33,140 nucleotides of DNA from positions 1 to 33,140 of the forward strand of contig NZ_JAQUCA010000029.1 in the NCBI RefSeq assembly GCF_028686475.1, in the 5' to 3' direction. Shown here in pieces: positions 25,448-33,140 of this stretch. Origin of the DNA: Giesbergeria sp. GTDB taxonomy: Bacteria; Pseudomonadota; Gammaproteobacteria; Burkholderiales; Burkholderiaceae_C. Position 1 is the stretch's first letter, and every line of letters begins with the position of its first letter. The notes below the pieces were generated by a model. The model was not told where the DNA came from and did not search any database. It saw only the letters and a program-made list of their open reading frames with translations. The translations under genes were made by a program, and so were the position numbers.

Positions 25448-26540
25448 CAAGAAGCCCGCGTCAAGCACACAAAACGGACTGTTCGGCACCACGTTGGCTT
25501 GTCCAGACATCGACAGTTTGCCCCTGATTGTCGATCCACAAGGTGCCATCGAAGTGCTGGCTCCGGGCAGCGTGTACCAGCCCCTGCTACTTACTGCGCC
25601 ACAGGGCGAAATTGATGTAGGCCCCGGCAAACTCGACGCACACGAAGAAGCCTTTGTGCGCGACTTGATTCGCCGCCTATACCCCGCTGGCAACCACCCT
25701 AAAAGCGACAAAACCCCACTGCAATGGGGCAACAAACAAATTTGGCTCAAGCGCAATATAGAAAAACGTGACGATTCATTTCGCTTGTGCTTCGATAATT
25801 CAGATTGGTTTTACCCTGACTTTATTGTCTGGATACTAGACTATGCTTCACGCACCCAAACCTTTGGCTTTGTCGATCCCAAAGGCTTGGTACAGGGCAC
25901 GCGCGAAGGCTGGGCCAACCACAAAATTATCTCCACCCTGTATATGCCGCATGTGGTAGAACGCCAACTAGCGGCCAGCGGACAAAAGGTGCAATTTGAG
26001 GGCGAGGAATGGACATTCCGCATCCGTGGCGTGCTGCTGTCCAACTCATCGCTGGCCAACTTAACGGCAGAGGCCAAATTTTTCATCAAAGATGAAAATG
26101 GCCAAGACCTTGCGCCGTCTGAAGCAGACTTCAAACGCGGGCGCATCGTGGTGCAAAAGCCCGGCACAGCCTACATTGACGATGTGTTAGAGCTGCTCAC
26201 GCAAGATTCTGCCATCGACCATTTATTGCATCTTGCAGCCCAACTGTCAGAGAGCAGCGCACATTTTGTCCCCACTGACGAAATGACGCACGACCTAGCC
26301 TTACGTCATGCAGAGCATAACCAAACCGAGTCAGAATTTATCGCTGCGCTACTGCGCGACTACTTAAAACCTGATGCCACTAACTTGTATGGCCAGTGGC
26401 CTCGCAAAAAGCGCCAGCGGCAATTGATGGACTATGCCACTAAAGGAAAATGGGGCTTTGGCGCCGAAAAAGTACCCGACATCCGAGATCATCCCACGCC
26501 AATTACCGAGCTGTGGAAGCGCAAACAGCAGGAAAAATGA
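25440..26540 (+). CDS. PD-(D/E)XK nuclease, separate Res endonuclease subunit
   Basis: A 366-residue protein. A PD-(D/E)XK nuclease core is visible: YPDF (125-128, Asp127), 18 residues, then VDPK (145-148, Asp146 and Lys148), followed by a helix with an aromatic/His-rich ANHKIISTLYM. This spacing resembles the endonuclease domain at the end of type III Res proteins, which cut DNA after two enzymes converge. Being a separate ORF, with ATG overlapping the helicase stop (ATGCCTAG), suggests a two-subunit Res rather than a frameshift, since both halves have proper ends. Residues after 210 show no recognised domain. Its stop overlaps the next start (ATGA). Confidence 0.8.
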   Translation: MPSKKPASSTQNGLFGTTLACPDIDSLPLIVDPQGAIEVLAPGSVYQPLLLTAPQGEIDVGPGKLDAHEEAFVRDLIRRLYPAGNHPKSDKTPLQWGNKQIWLKRNIEKRDDSFRLCFDNSDWFYPDFIVWILDYASRTQTFGFVDPKGLVQGTREGWANHKIISTLYMPHVVERQLAASGQKVQFEGEEWTFRIRGVLLSNSSLANLTAEAKFFIKDENGQDLAPSEADFKRGRIVVQKPGTAYIDDVLELLTQDSAIDHLLHLAAQLSESSAHFVPTDEMTHDLALRHAEHNQTESEFIAALLRDYLKPDATNLYGQWPRKKRQRQLMDYATKGKWGFGAEKVPDIRDHPTPITELWKRKQQEK

Positions 26541-29224
26541 ACAAAAGCCGTGAATCTGGAGGCAAACGGGCACTGCGTGGGCTGCTGCTCTACCTTGTCG
26601 TGGGCGCGGTATGGGTGCTGGGCATCAACCATTTTTTAGCCCGCATGACCACCGACGCGGCAGAAGGTGCCAACTACCACCTCTGGGCCGATGGCTTGTA
26701 TTTGCTGGTCACCGGTGGCGTGGCTTGGTGGTTGCTACAACGCAGCGATAAAGCGCGCGTGCGTGCCTTTAGGCGCACCGCCCTGCTGTTGCGCCACGCC
26801 CCAGCGGGCATTGTGCGCGCCGACAGCAACGGCCACATTCTGTGGGCCAACGAGCGCATGTGCGAACTCACGGGCATGTCGCTAGAACAATTGTGCCAGC
26901 ACCAATTTCGTGCGGTGGTGCAGCCGCCCGACAGCAATTGGAGCGAGCGCCAACGCGAGCGCCTGCTGGCAGGCGAGATTGACCACTACCGGGGCGAACG
27001 CCAATGCCGTCGTCCCGATGGCAGCATCGTGCCCGTGGTGTGTACCGTCACCTTGGTGCCGCGTGCCGCTGGCGAGCCAGCCCACCTGATTTGCGTGGTG
27101 CAAGACATCAGCGACAGCCACGCCGCCCGCGCCGCCCTAGAGCGCAGCCAAGCCGGTCTGGATTTGGCTTTAGAAGGCAGCGGCAGCGGCATGTGGGATT
27201 GGGACTTGCGTACCCGCCAAGGCAGCGTCTCGCCCAGCCTAGAGCGCTTATTACGGTACAGTGGGCAAAATTTTGTCGGCGATTTTTGCCTGCGCCACAA
27301 AATGCAGCGCTCAGAATGCAAACGGGTGCTGGCCGCCGCCCATTTGGCCATTGCCACCGGCGACCCGTTTCACCAAACCTTGCGCCTGCGCTGTTTTGAT
27401 GGCCAAGAGCGCTGGTTTATGGCCCGAGGCCAACGCCATTTAGATGCTACTGGCCAGCCCGATCGTTTCTCTGGCATCCTGACCGACCTCAGCCACAGCT
27501 ACGCCGCCCAAGAACGCCAACGCCTGGCCGCCACCGTGGTAGATAACACCCTAGAAGGCGTGGTAGTGACAGATGCCGCAAACCGTATTTTGTCGGTCAA
27601 TGCCGCTTTTACGCGCGTGCTGGGCTACACCGAAGACGAATTGCTAGGCAAAACACCCAGCCAATTCAAGTCAGGCCGGCACGATGAAACCTTTTACCAA
27701 GCCATGTGGGCCACCATGCACCGCACCGGCCATTGGCAGGGCGAAATCTGGAACCGGCGCAAAAACGGCGAAATCTTCCCCGAGCATATGTCGCTCAGTG
27801 CCGTGCGTGACCCCGCTGGCACCATCACCCACTATGTCTGCATTTTTTCTGACATCTCCGAAGCCAAAGCGCAACAAGAACGGCTCGAATACCTGGCCCA
27901 CCGCGACGCGCTCACGGGGCTATCCAACCGCGTCTGGTTTGGCCAACAACTTGAAGGGGCCGTCGCCCAAGCCAAAATCCGTGGTGAACATCTGGCCGTG
28001 CTGCTGATTAACCTCGACCGCTTCAAAGATGTCAATGACAGCTACGGCCATGCCGTGGGCGACGAGGTGCTACAACATCTGGCCAAGCAGGTAGGCGATG
28101 CCCTGCGTCCCGGCGATTTGCTGGGGCGGCTGGCGGGTGATGAATTGGCAGTGGTGGCACGCAATTTACACGATGCCCAAGCAGATGCCTCCAGCGTAGC
28201 CCGGCACCTACTGACTGCCGTATCGCAGCCTTGGTACTCGCCACAGGGGCTAGAGGTGGTGGTGGGGGCCAGTGTGGGTATTTGCCTGTTTCCTACCCAT
28301 GCCGACAACGCTAAACTGCTGCTGCAAGGGGCCCATGCAGCGGTATATGGTGCCAAAGCGCGTGGGCGGGGGGCTTTCTGCTTTTTTGCCGAAGAAATGA
28401 CCTTGGCCGCCCGCGAGCGCCTAGAGCTTGAATCGCGCTTGCGCCAAGCACTGGTGCAAGGGCAGCTGCAACTGCACTACCAAGCCCAAGCCGATATCAT
28501 GACAGGCCGCATCATCGGTGCCGAAGCCTTGCTGCGCTGGACAGACCCGCACGAAGGCCCGATTTCGCCCGCCCGTTTTATCCCAGTGGCCGAATCTTCC
28601 GGCCTGATTGGCCCACTGGGCGAATGGGTACTGCGCCAAGTGTGCCAGCAAGGCCAGCGCTGGTTAGAAGCCGGCCTGCCCGCCATCACTTTGGCCATCA
28701 ATGTCTCACCTCGGCAGTTCCAGCTCACCGATTTGGTTGCCAGCGCCCGCAGTGCGCTGGCGGAAACTGGCTTTCCGGCCAGCCATTTAGAGCTAGAAAT
28801 CACCGAAAGCGCCTTGGCCGAACGCTTTGAAGAAGTCCTCAAGGTCCTAGAAGATTTACAAGGCTTGGGGCTACATCTGGCGGTCGATGATTTTGGCACC
28901 GGCTACTCCTCTTTAGCCCACCTGAAGCGCTTTCCGATTGATGTGCTCAAAATTGACCAAAGCTTTATCCGTGACATCCCGCACCACAGCGATGACATGG
29001 CCATCAGCGCTGCCATCATCGCGATGGGGCATAGCATGGCCCTCAAAGTGCTGGCCGAAGGGGTAGAAACCGCCGAACAACTGGCCTTTTTAACCGAACG
29101 CGGCTGCGACAGCTACCAAGGCTATTTGCTCAGTCGCCCCTTGCCAGCGGCAGATTTTGCCCGGCTGCTGGCACAACAAGCACAGACCACTACGGCCAGT
29201 GCCGATATAGCGGCAGTGGGATAA
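26537..29224 (+). CDS. Membrane PAS-GGDEF-EAL c-di-GMP signalling protein
   Basis: An 895-residue inner-membrane protein. Two N-terminal membrane helices (about 13-33 and 50-68) are followed by three PAS-type sensor regions (about 80-200, 205-320 and 330-440, with the last containing VVTDAANRILSVNAAFTRVLGY), a GGDEF domain (445-610) and an EAL domain (625-880). The EAL domain keeps EALLRW (663-668), DDFGTG (784-789), KIDQSF and AEGVET, so c-di-GMP phosphodiesterase activity is expected. The GGDEF signature reads AGDEL (533-537), so cyclase activity is doubtful and it may bind GTP as regulator. ATG 26537 overlaps the nuclease stop by 4 nt, implying translational coupling; it may nevertheless be an older chromosomal gene. 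Confidence 0.93.
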   Translation: MNKSRESGGKRALRGLLLYLVVGAVWVLGINHFLARMTTDAAEGANYHLWADGLYLLVTGGVAWWLLQRSDKARVRAFRRTALLLRHAPAGIVRADSNGHILWANERMCELTGMSLEQLCQHQFRAVVQPPDSNWSERQRERLLAGEIDHYRGERQCRRPDGSIVPVVCTVTLVPRAAGEPAHLICVVQDISDSHAARAALERSQAGLDLALEGSGSGMWDWDLRTRQGSVSPSLERLLRYSGQNFVGDFCLRHKMQRSECKRVLAAAHLAIATGDPFHQTLRLRCFDGQERWFMARGQRHLDATGQPDRFSGILTDLSHSYAAQERQRLAATVVDNTLEGVVVTDAANRILSVNAAFTRVLGYTEDELLGKTPSQFKSGRHDETFYQAMWATMHRTGHWQGEIWNRRKNGEIFPEHMSLSAVRDPAGTITHYVCIFSDISEAKAQQERLEYLAHRDALTGLSNRVWFGQQLEGAVAQAKIRGEHLAVLLINLDRFKDVNDSYGHAVGDEVLQHLAKQVGDALRPGDLLGRLAGDELAVVARNLHDAQADASSVARHLLTAVSQPWYSPQGLEVVVGASVGICLFPTHADNAKLLLQGAHAAVYGAKARGRGAFCFFAEEMTLAARERLELESRLRQALVQGQLQLHYQAQADIMTGRIIGAEALLRWTDPHEGPISPARFIPVAESSGLIGPLGEWVLRQVCQQGQRWLEAGLPAITLAINVSPRQFQLTDLVASARSALAETGFPASHLELEITESALAERFEEVLKVLEDLQGLGLHLAVDDFGTGYSSLAHLKRFPIDVLKIDQSFIRDIPHHSDDMAISAAIIAMGHSMALKVLAEGVETAEQLAFLTERGCDSYQGYLLSRPLPAADFARLLAQQAQTTTASADIAAVG

Positions 29225-29234
29225 TCGCCGGCCT

Positions 29235-29271
29235 TGTCGGTGCCGAGCGTGCGTGCCACCCGCACCCGACA
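29235..29271 (+). other. Imperfect hairpin between the c-di-GMP gene and nrdJ
   Basis: TGTCGG (29235-29240) can pair with CCGACA (29266-29271), extended inward with one bulge. No T run follows, so it is not a classical terminator. The rest of the 120-bp gap is C/T-rich; I see no B12 riboswitch or NrdR box. Confidence 0.3.
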
Positions 29272-29345
29272 GACGGGGCTGCCATTGCACCGCCCCAACT
29301 CCCCAATTTCCCAATTCCCCCCATTTTTACCTTTTCAGGATTGCC

Positions 29346-32300
29346 ATGAAACGCGAAAACCTTGGCCGCGCGCAGGACGTGACGGCCACCCAGCCCATTA
29401 GCCTAGACGTACTTAAAGAAAAATACCTCAAGGCCGGGGAAACCAGCGCCGAAGACCTGTTTCGCCGCGTTGCCCGTTCTTTGGCCAGCGTAGAAAAGCC
29501 CGAACTGCGCGAAGAATACGAAGCCCTGTTCTTGGCCAACCTGCACGCCGGAGCCATTGGCGCTGGGCGCATCATGAGTGCCGCTGGCACCGACATCCAA
29601 GCCACCCTCATCAATTGCTTTGTGCAACCCGTGGGCGATTGCATCCAAGGCATGGACGACGAAGGCTTCCCTGGCATTTACGAAGCCCTGCGCGAAGCCG
29701 CCGAAACCATGCGCCGTGGCGGGGGTGTAGGTTACGATTTTTCGCGCATCCGCCCACGTGGTGCTGAAGTCAAAGGCACGCACTCGATGGCCTCTGGCCC
29801 CTGCAGTTACATCAACGTCTTTGACCAATCTTGCTCTACCGTAGAAAGCGCTGGCGCACGGCGTGGCGCACAAATGGGCGTGCTACGCATTGACCATCCA
29901 GACGTGCTGGACTTCATTACCGCCAAACGCACACCCGGACGTTGGAACAACTTTAACGTCTCCGTCGGTGTCAGCGATGCCTTTATCGACGCGGTGCAAA
30001 ACGAACAAGCCTGGGAGCTGGTTCACAAAGCCACCCCCGGTGCCGATGTGCTGGCCGAAGGTGCCTACCAACGTGAAGATGGCCTGTGGGTCTATCAAAC
30101 CGTGCAGGCGCGGGACTTGTGGGACACCATCATGAAGTCGGCCTACGATTTTGCCGAGCCGGGCATCCTGTTCCTCGACCACATCAACACCGACAACAAC
30201 CTGCACTACTGCGAAAAAATCGCTGCTACCAACCCGTGCGTCACTGGCGACACCCGCTTGGCCACGCAATACGGCTTGGTGCGTATCGACCAACTCTATG
30301 CCAGCGGCCAGCCCCTGAGTGTCACCGTCGATAAACGCGCACTGGGACAAGACGAACGCGGCATCGAGATACGCTCCGCCAAACCCGCCTTCATGACCGC
30401 CCGCGAAGCCGATGTTTATCGCGTCGTCACTGCCGACGGCTATGAAATCAAAGCCACCGCTTGGCACGACTTTTACACCGAGCGCGGCAAAATCAAGCTG
30501 TCTGAAATGCAGGTCGGGGATGAACTCTGGATACAAACCGGCAAAGGCCAGTTTGGCCAGCAAGGCAGCGCCGAATTAGGGCAACTGCTGGGCTTAATTA
30601 CCGGTGATGGCCACTTCACCAACCAAGGCAAAGGGCAAGAGGCCGTTTGTATCAACCTCTGGAACCAAGACCGGGTACTGGCCGAGCAAGTAGCGCACAC
30701 CGTCAATGCCCTGATTGCCAGTTCTGCACGGGCCGTGCGGGCTTACCAAGTCCACCCTGTCGCCGTGGCGGAACGCAATCAAGTCTTTATCCGTTCCGTG
30801 CTGCTGGCGCGCGTGCTGGCCGAAATGGGCTTTACCCGCGACACCAAACTGCGCGTGCCCGAAGTGATTTGGCAAGGCAGCGAAGACTGTGTGCGTGCCT
30901 ACCTGCGCGCACTGTTCCAAGCCGATGGCACCGTCAACGTCTCTAGCGCCAATCAAAGTTGTTCGGTGCGTTTAAGCTCCAGTTATCCGCTATTGCTGAA
31001 AGATGTGCAAATGTTGCTGGCCAATTTTGGAATTTTTAGCCGTGTACGCCAGCGCCGGGCAGCAAGCGTCAAAGAGATGCCCAATGGCAAGGGAGGCCAA
31101 TCCCCCTACCCATGCCAAACACAATACGAATTGCTGATTGATGGGCAATCGCGTGAGATTTTCATGCAAGACATTGGCTTCTTGCTAGAGGGCAAAACTC
31201 AGCGCTATACTAACTGGGTGCAAGATAAAGTTTTGCGTAAAACACAGCGTTTTACCAGCAAAGTGATTGAAATTGCGCACGCTGGCCGCGAAGCAGTGTA
31301 CGATACCACCCAGCCAGACCACAATACCGTCATCTTTAACGGCCTAGTCAGTGGGCAGTGCGGTGAGCAGCCGTTGCCCTCCTACGGCTGCTGCGACCTC
31401 GGCCCCATCATCCTAACCCACTTTGTGCGTAGCCCCTTCGGCTTTGATGGCAGCCCCCGCTTTGATTTTGAAGCCTTCGAGAAATCCGTCGCTTTGCAAG
31501 TGCGCGCACTTGACAACGTGCTGGATGTCACCTTCTGGCCGCTGCCCCAGCAACGCGACGAAGCCCACGCCAAACGCCGCATTGGGGTCGGTTTTACCGG
31601 CATGGGCAACACCTTGGCCATGCTGTGCCTGCGCTACGATGCCCCCGAAGGCCGAGCGATGGCCGCCCAAATTGCCGAACGCATGCGTAACGCGGCCTAC
31701 AAAGCCTCGGTTGAACTGGCGCGCGAAAAAGGCCCTTTCCCACGCTTTGATGCCGAAGGCTACCTAGCACCCGGCACCTTTGCCAGCCGCCTGCCCGCAG
31801 CGCTGCAAAAAGAAATTCGCAAACACGGCATCCGTAACAGCCATTTGCTCTCGATTGCCCCCACCGGCACCGTCAGCTTGGCCTTTGCCGACAACGCCTC
31901 CAATGGTATCGAGCCGCCATTTTCGTGGATGTACAAGCGCAAAAAGCGCGAAGCCGACGGCAGCACCTCCGAATATGCCGTAGAAGACCACGCTTGGCGT
32001 CTGTTCCGTGAGCTGGGCGGCGATGTCAACAAGCTGCCCGAATATTTTGTTTCAGCGCTAGAAATGTCGGCAGCCGACCACATCGCCATGATGGAAGCCG
32101 TGCAGCCCTTTGTCGATACCGCCATTTCCAAAACCGTCAACATCCCCGCAGATTATCCTTACGATGATTTCAAGGGCTTGTATCTGCAAGCATGGCGCGC
32201 GCGCCTGAAGGGGCTGGCCACCTACCGTCCGAACAATATCTTAGGCTCGGTGCTAGAAGTCCACAGCGCATCAGCAGCAACGGCCAGCAACAACACCGCC

Positions 32301-32924
32301 ACCCCAGAATCGAACGCTGCACCGATTGACCCGATGCGTACCGTGATTGAAAGCCGCCCCAAAGGTGCGCTCTCCGCCGTGGCCGAGAAAGTGGAATACT
32401 GGACACAAGAAGGCAAAAAGCGCCTCTATCTGGTAGTCTCATTCTTGCCCGTACCCAACGCCGACGGTACTGGCATGGTGGATCGTGCGATTGAATTCTT
32501 TATGCCGGTAGGCCAAAGCAGCGAATCCCAGCAGTGGATGACTTCCAGTATGCGCCTGCTATCGCTGGCAGCGCGCGGTGGCTTTTTAGAACGCGCCCTG
32601 AGCGATATGCGTAAAGTCGTTTGGGATCGCGGCCCGGTGCGTTTGGGTACCCATCAAAAAACCGATGGCACCCAAGTACCGATGTGGCACGATTCTGAAG
32701 TCGCCGCTGTGGCCTACGCTATCCAAAACATTTTAGCGCGCCGCGCTAAATTGCGCCCCGCCCATCACAACAGCTTAGCCAGCAGCGAAACAGCCGCTTT
32801 AGCCCCGGCAGCCCCGCCCGTCATGGCAGGCAAAAAATGCCGTGAATGCGGTGCCCATGCCGTAATTCGCAAAGATGGCTGTGATTACTGCACCCAATGC
32901 GGCCATTTGGGCACCTGTGGTTAA
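29346..32924 (+). CDS. nrdJ: Class II (B12-dependent) ribonucleotide reductase with intein
   Basis: Makes deoxyribonucleotides using adenosylcobalamin as radical source. The precursor is 1192 residues; removal of the 374-residue intein leaves 818. Landmarks: NCFVQPVGD (Cys91, redox cysteine), RRGGGVGYDFSRIRPRGAEV, VLRIDHPDVLDFI, the catalytic NPCGEQPLP (interrupted; Asn296, Cys672 after the intein), APTGTVSLAF near the centre of the second half, and a C-terminal zinc-ribbon (CREC...CTQCGHLGTC) typical of NrdJ-type proteins. No nrdB follows, which supports class II. ATG 29346 follows an AGGA; longer readings are not supported. A terminator lies just downstream. Class assignment is by pattern, not alignment. 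Confidence 0.93.
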   Translation: MKRENLGRAQDVTATQPISLDVLKEKYLKAGETSAEDLFRRVARSLASVEKPELREEYEALFLANLHAGAIGAGRIMSAAGTDIQATLINCFVQPVGDCIQGMDDEGFPGIYEALREAAETMRRGGGVGYDFSRIRPRGAEVKGTHSMASGPCSYINVFDQSCSTVESAGARRGAQMGVLRIDHPDVLDFITAKRTPGRWNNFNVSVGVSDAFIDAVQNEQAWELVHKATPGADVLAEGAYQREDGLWVYQTVQARDLWDTIMKSAYDFAEPGILFLDHINTDNNLHYCEKIAATNPCVTGDTRLATQYGLVRIDQLYASGQPLSVTVDKRALGQDERGIEIRSAKPAFMTAREADVYRVVTADGYEIKATAWHDFYTERGKIKLSEMQVGDELWIQTGKGQFGQQGSAELGQLLGLITGDGHFTNQGKGQEAVCINLWNQDRVLAEQVAHTVNALIASSARAVRAYQVHPVAVAERNQVFIRSVLLARVLAEMGFTRDTKLRVPEVIWQGSEDCVRAYLRALFQADGTVNVSSANQSCSVRLSSSYPLLLKDVQMLLANFGIFSRVRQRRAASVKEMPNGKGGQSPYPCQTQYELLIDGQSREIFMQDIGFLLEGKTQRYTNWVQDKVLRKTQRFTSKVIEIAHAGREAVYDTTQPDHNTVIFNGLVSGQCGEQPLPSYGCCDLGPIILTHFVRSPFGFDGSPRFDFEAFEKSVALQVRALDNVLDVTFWPLPQQRDEAHAKRRIGVGFTGMGNTLAMLCLRYDAPEGRAMAAQIAERMRNAAYKASVELAREKGPFPRFDAEGYLAPGTFASRLPAALQKEIRKHGIRNSHLLSIAPTGTVSLAFADNASNGIEPPFSWMYKRKKREADGSTSEYAVEDHAWRLFRELGGDVNKLPEYFVSALEMSAADHIAMMEAVQPFVDTAISKTVNIPADYPYDDFKGLYLQAWRARLKGLATYRPNNILGSVLEVHSASAATASNNTATPESNAAPIDPMRTVIESRPKGALSAVAEKVEYWTQEGKKRLYLVVSFLPVPNADGTGMVDRAIEFFMPVGQSSESQQWMTSSMRLLSLAARGGFLERALSDMRKVVWDRGPVRLGTHQKTDGTQVPMWHDSEVAAVAYAIQNILARRAKLRPAHHNSLASSETAALAPAAPPVMAGKKCRECGAHAVIRKDGCDYCTQCGHLGTCG
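30237..31358 (+). mobile_element. LAGLIDADG intein in nrdJ (374 residues)
   Basis: In-frame self-splicing element, residues 298-671 of the precursor. The N-terminal splice residue is Cys298 (CVTGDT), with block B TAWH (371-374). The homing-endonuclease domain keeps two LAGLIDADG-like motifs, LLGLITGDGHF (about 413-423) and YLRALFQADGTV (about 519-530), so the element may still be mobile. The C-terminal region VYDTTQPDHNTVIFNGLVSG ends in Gly-Gln, with Cys672 as the +1 residue. Joining gives the uninterrupted ATNP-CGEQ active site. Base composition matches the host gene, suggesting long residence. Confidence 0.93.
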
Positions 32925-32955
32925 TCAAATTTAGCGCTCCCAGCGCTTTATACCC

Positions 32956-32980
32956 AGCCCGCGCACAGCGGGCTTTTTTA
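32956..32980 (+). terminator. Rho-independent terminator of nrdJ
   Basis: A 7-bp perfect GC-rich stem (32956-32962 with 32968-32974), 5-nt loop and six Ts, 31 nt after the nrdJ stop. Confidence 0.9.
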
Positions 32981-33011
32981 TGCCTGTGCAATAACAGCAT
33001 CAAAATGGAGC

Positions 33012-33053
33012 GCAAAAAGCAAAACCCCTCTAACCGATAAAAGTTAGAGGGGT
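33012..33053 (-). terminator. Terminator of the rRNA operon (minus strand)
   Basis: An 11-bp perfect stem (33024-33034 with 33043-33053) and 8-nt loop. Read on the minus strand it is followed by a T-rich run (complement of 33012-33023) and lies about 16 nt beyond the 5S 3' end. Confidence 0.88.
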
Positions 33054-33069
33054 GCGCTTGGTGTAATGA

Positions 33070-33140
33070 GCCTGACGATGACCTACTTTCACACGGGAAC
33101 CCGCACTATCATCGGCGCAAAGTCGTTTCACTGTCCTGTT
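33070..33140 (-). rRNA. rrf: 5S ribosomal RNA, 3' part (continues past the window)
   Basis: On the minus strand the sequence has the conserved 5S 3' half: AACGACTTTGCGCCGATGAT, then AGTGCGGG, CCCGTGTGAAAGTAGGTCAT and the closing CAGGCT. About 71 nt are present; the 5' part and the 23S and 16S genes should lie to the right. It is convergent with nrdJ. Confidence 0.93.

Noticed and set aside
19353-26540. BREX or DISARM system
   Set aside because: No PglZ, BrxC/PglY, Lon-like, DrmA or DrmB signatures are present, and the methyltransferase has type III-like motif order and length.
29225-29345. Cobalamin riboswitch upstream of nrdJ
   Set aside because: The 120-bp gap is too short and shows no B12-box; only an imperfect hairpin and a C/T-rich stretch are visible.
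29346-32924. Class I ribonucleotide reductase NrdA
   Set aside because: There is no nrdB nearby, and the C-terminal zinc ribbon plus the overall motif set fit the B12-dependent NrdJ type.
1-33140. CRISPR arrays, tRNA genes and insertion sequences
   Set aside because: I looked for regularly spaced repeats, cloverleaf-like segments and transposase signatures on both strands and found none that hold up by eye.

Overview
The window looks like a chromosomal segment from a betaproteobacterium of the order Burkholderiales, most likely Comamonadaceae. The lineage call is an inference from gene content. It rests on a PhaM-like PHB granule protein, a PHA-system family protein, DUF1840, DUF3567 and DUF3108 proteins, a YdcH/DUF465 protein, an MCP ending in a CheR/CheB tether, a B12-dependent class II ribonucleotide reductase and moderately high GC. 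No tRNA, insertion sequence, CRISPR array or prophage is visible, and there is no gene-free stretch longer than about 300 bases.

Layout, left to right. Positions 1-3044: a very AT-rich left edge, a class III Fic AMP-transferase, a type I methylase subunit (hsdM) with no hsdS or hsdR inside the window, and an XRE-type regulator. Positions 3158-9262: a small YdcH-family protein, a FIST sensor protein beside phaM, a periplasmic copper chaperone (PCuAC), a YiaA-like membrane protein, and a tight three-gene envelope cluster (secreted protein, DUF2145, coiled-coil/zinc-ribbon membrane protein). Positions 9259-19280: core or housekeeping genes, namely an MCP, DUF1840, a PHA-system protein, an M20 amidohydrolase, YqhD alcohol dehydrogenase, an FAH-fold protein that has lost its metal ligands, DUF3108, DUF3567, DUF445 and purU.

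Positions 19353-29224 are the most interesting region: six same-strand genes packed end to end. They are a type III-like Mod methyltransferase, a DUF4160/DUF2442 pair, a Res-type helicase, a separate PD-(D/E)XK nuclease, and a PAS-GGDEF-EAL c-di-GMP protein whose start overlaps the nuclease stop by 4 nt. The centre of mod, exactly the part carrying the catalytic motifs and target-recognition region, is about 32-37% GC in the lines I counted, inside a gene that is otherwise 60-67% GC. The same 11-base word lies in the same codon phase at both edges. This looks like replacement of the specificity domain by recombination.

Positions 29346-32924 encode a class II (adenosylcobalamin-dependent) ribonucleotide reductase interrupted by a 374-residue LAGLIDADG intein directly before the catalytic cysteine. 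The window ends with that gene's terminator, an oppositely oriented rRNA-operon terminator and the 3' part of a 5S rRNA gene on the minus strand.

Functionally, the two ends of the window carry DNA-modification and defence functions (fic-hsdM on the left, the mod-res operon on the right). The middle is mostly conserved metabolism, PHB storage, envelope and chemotaxis genes.
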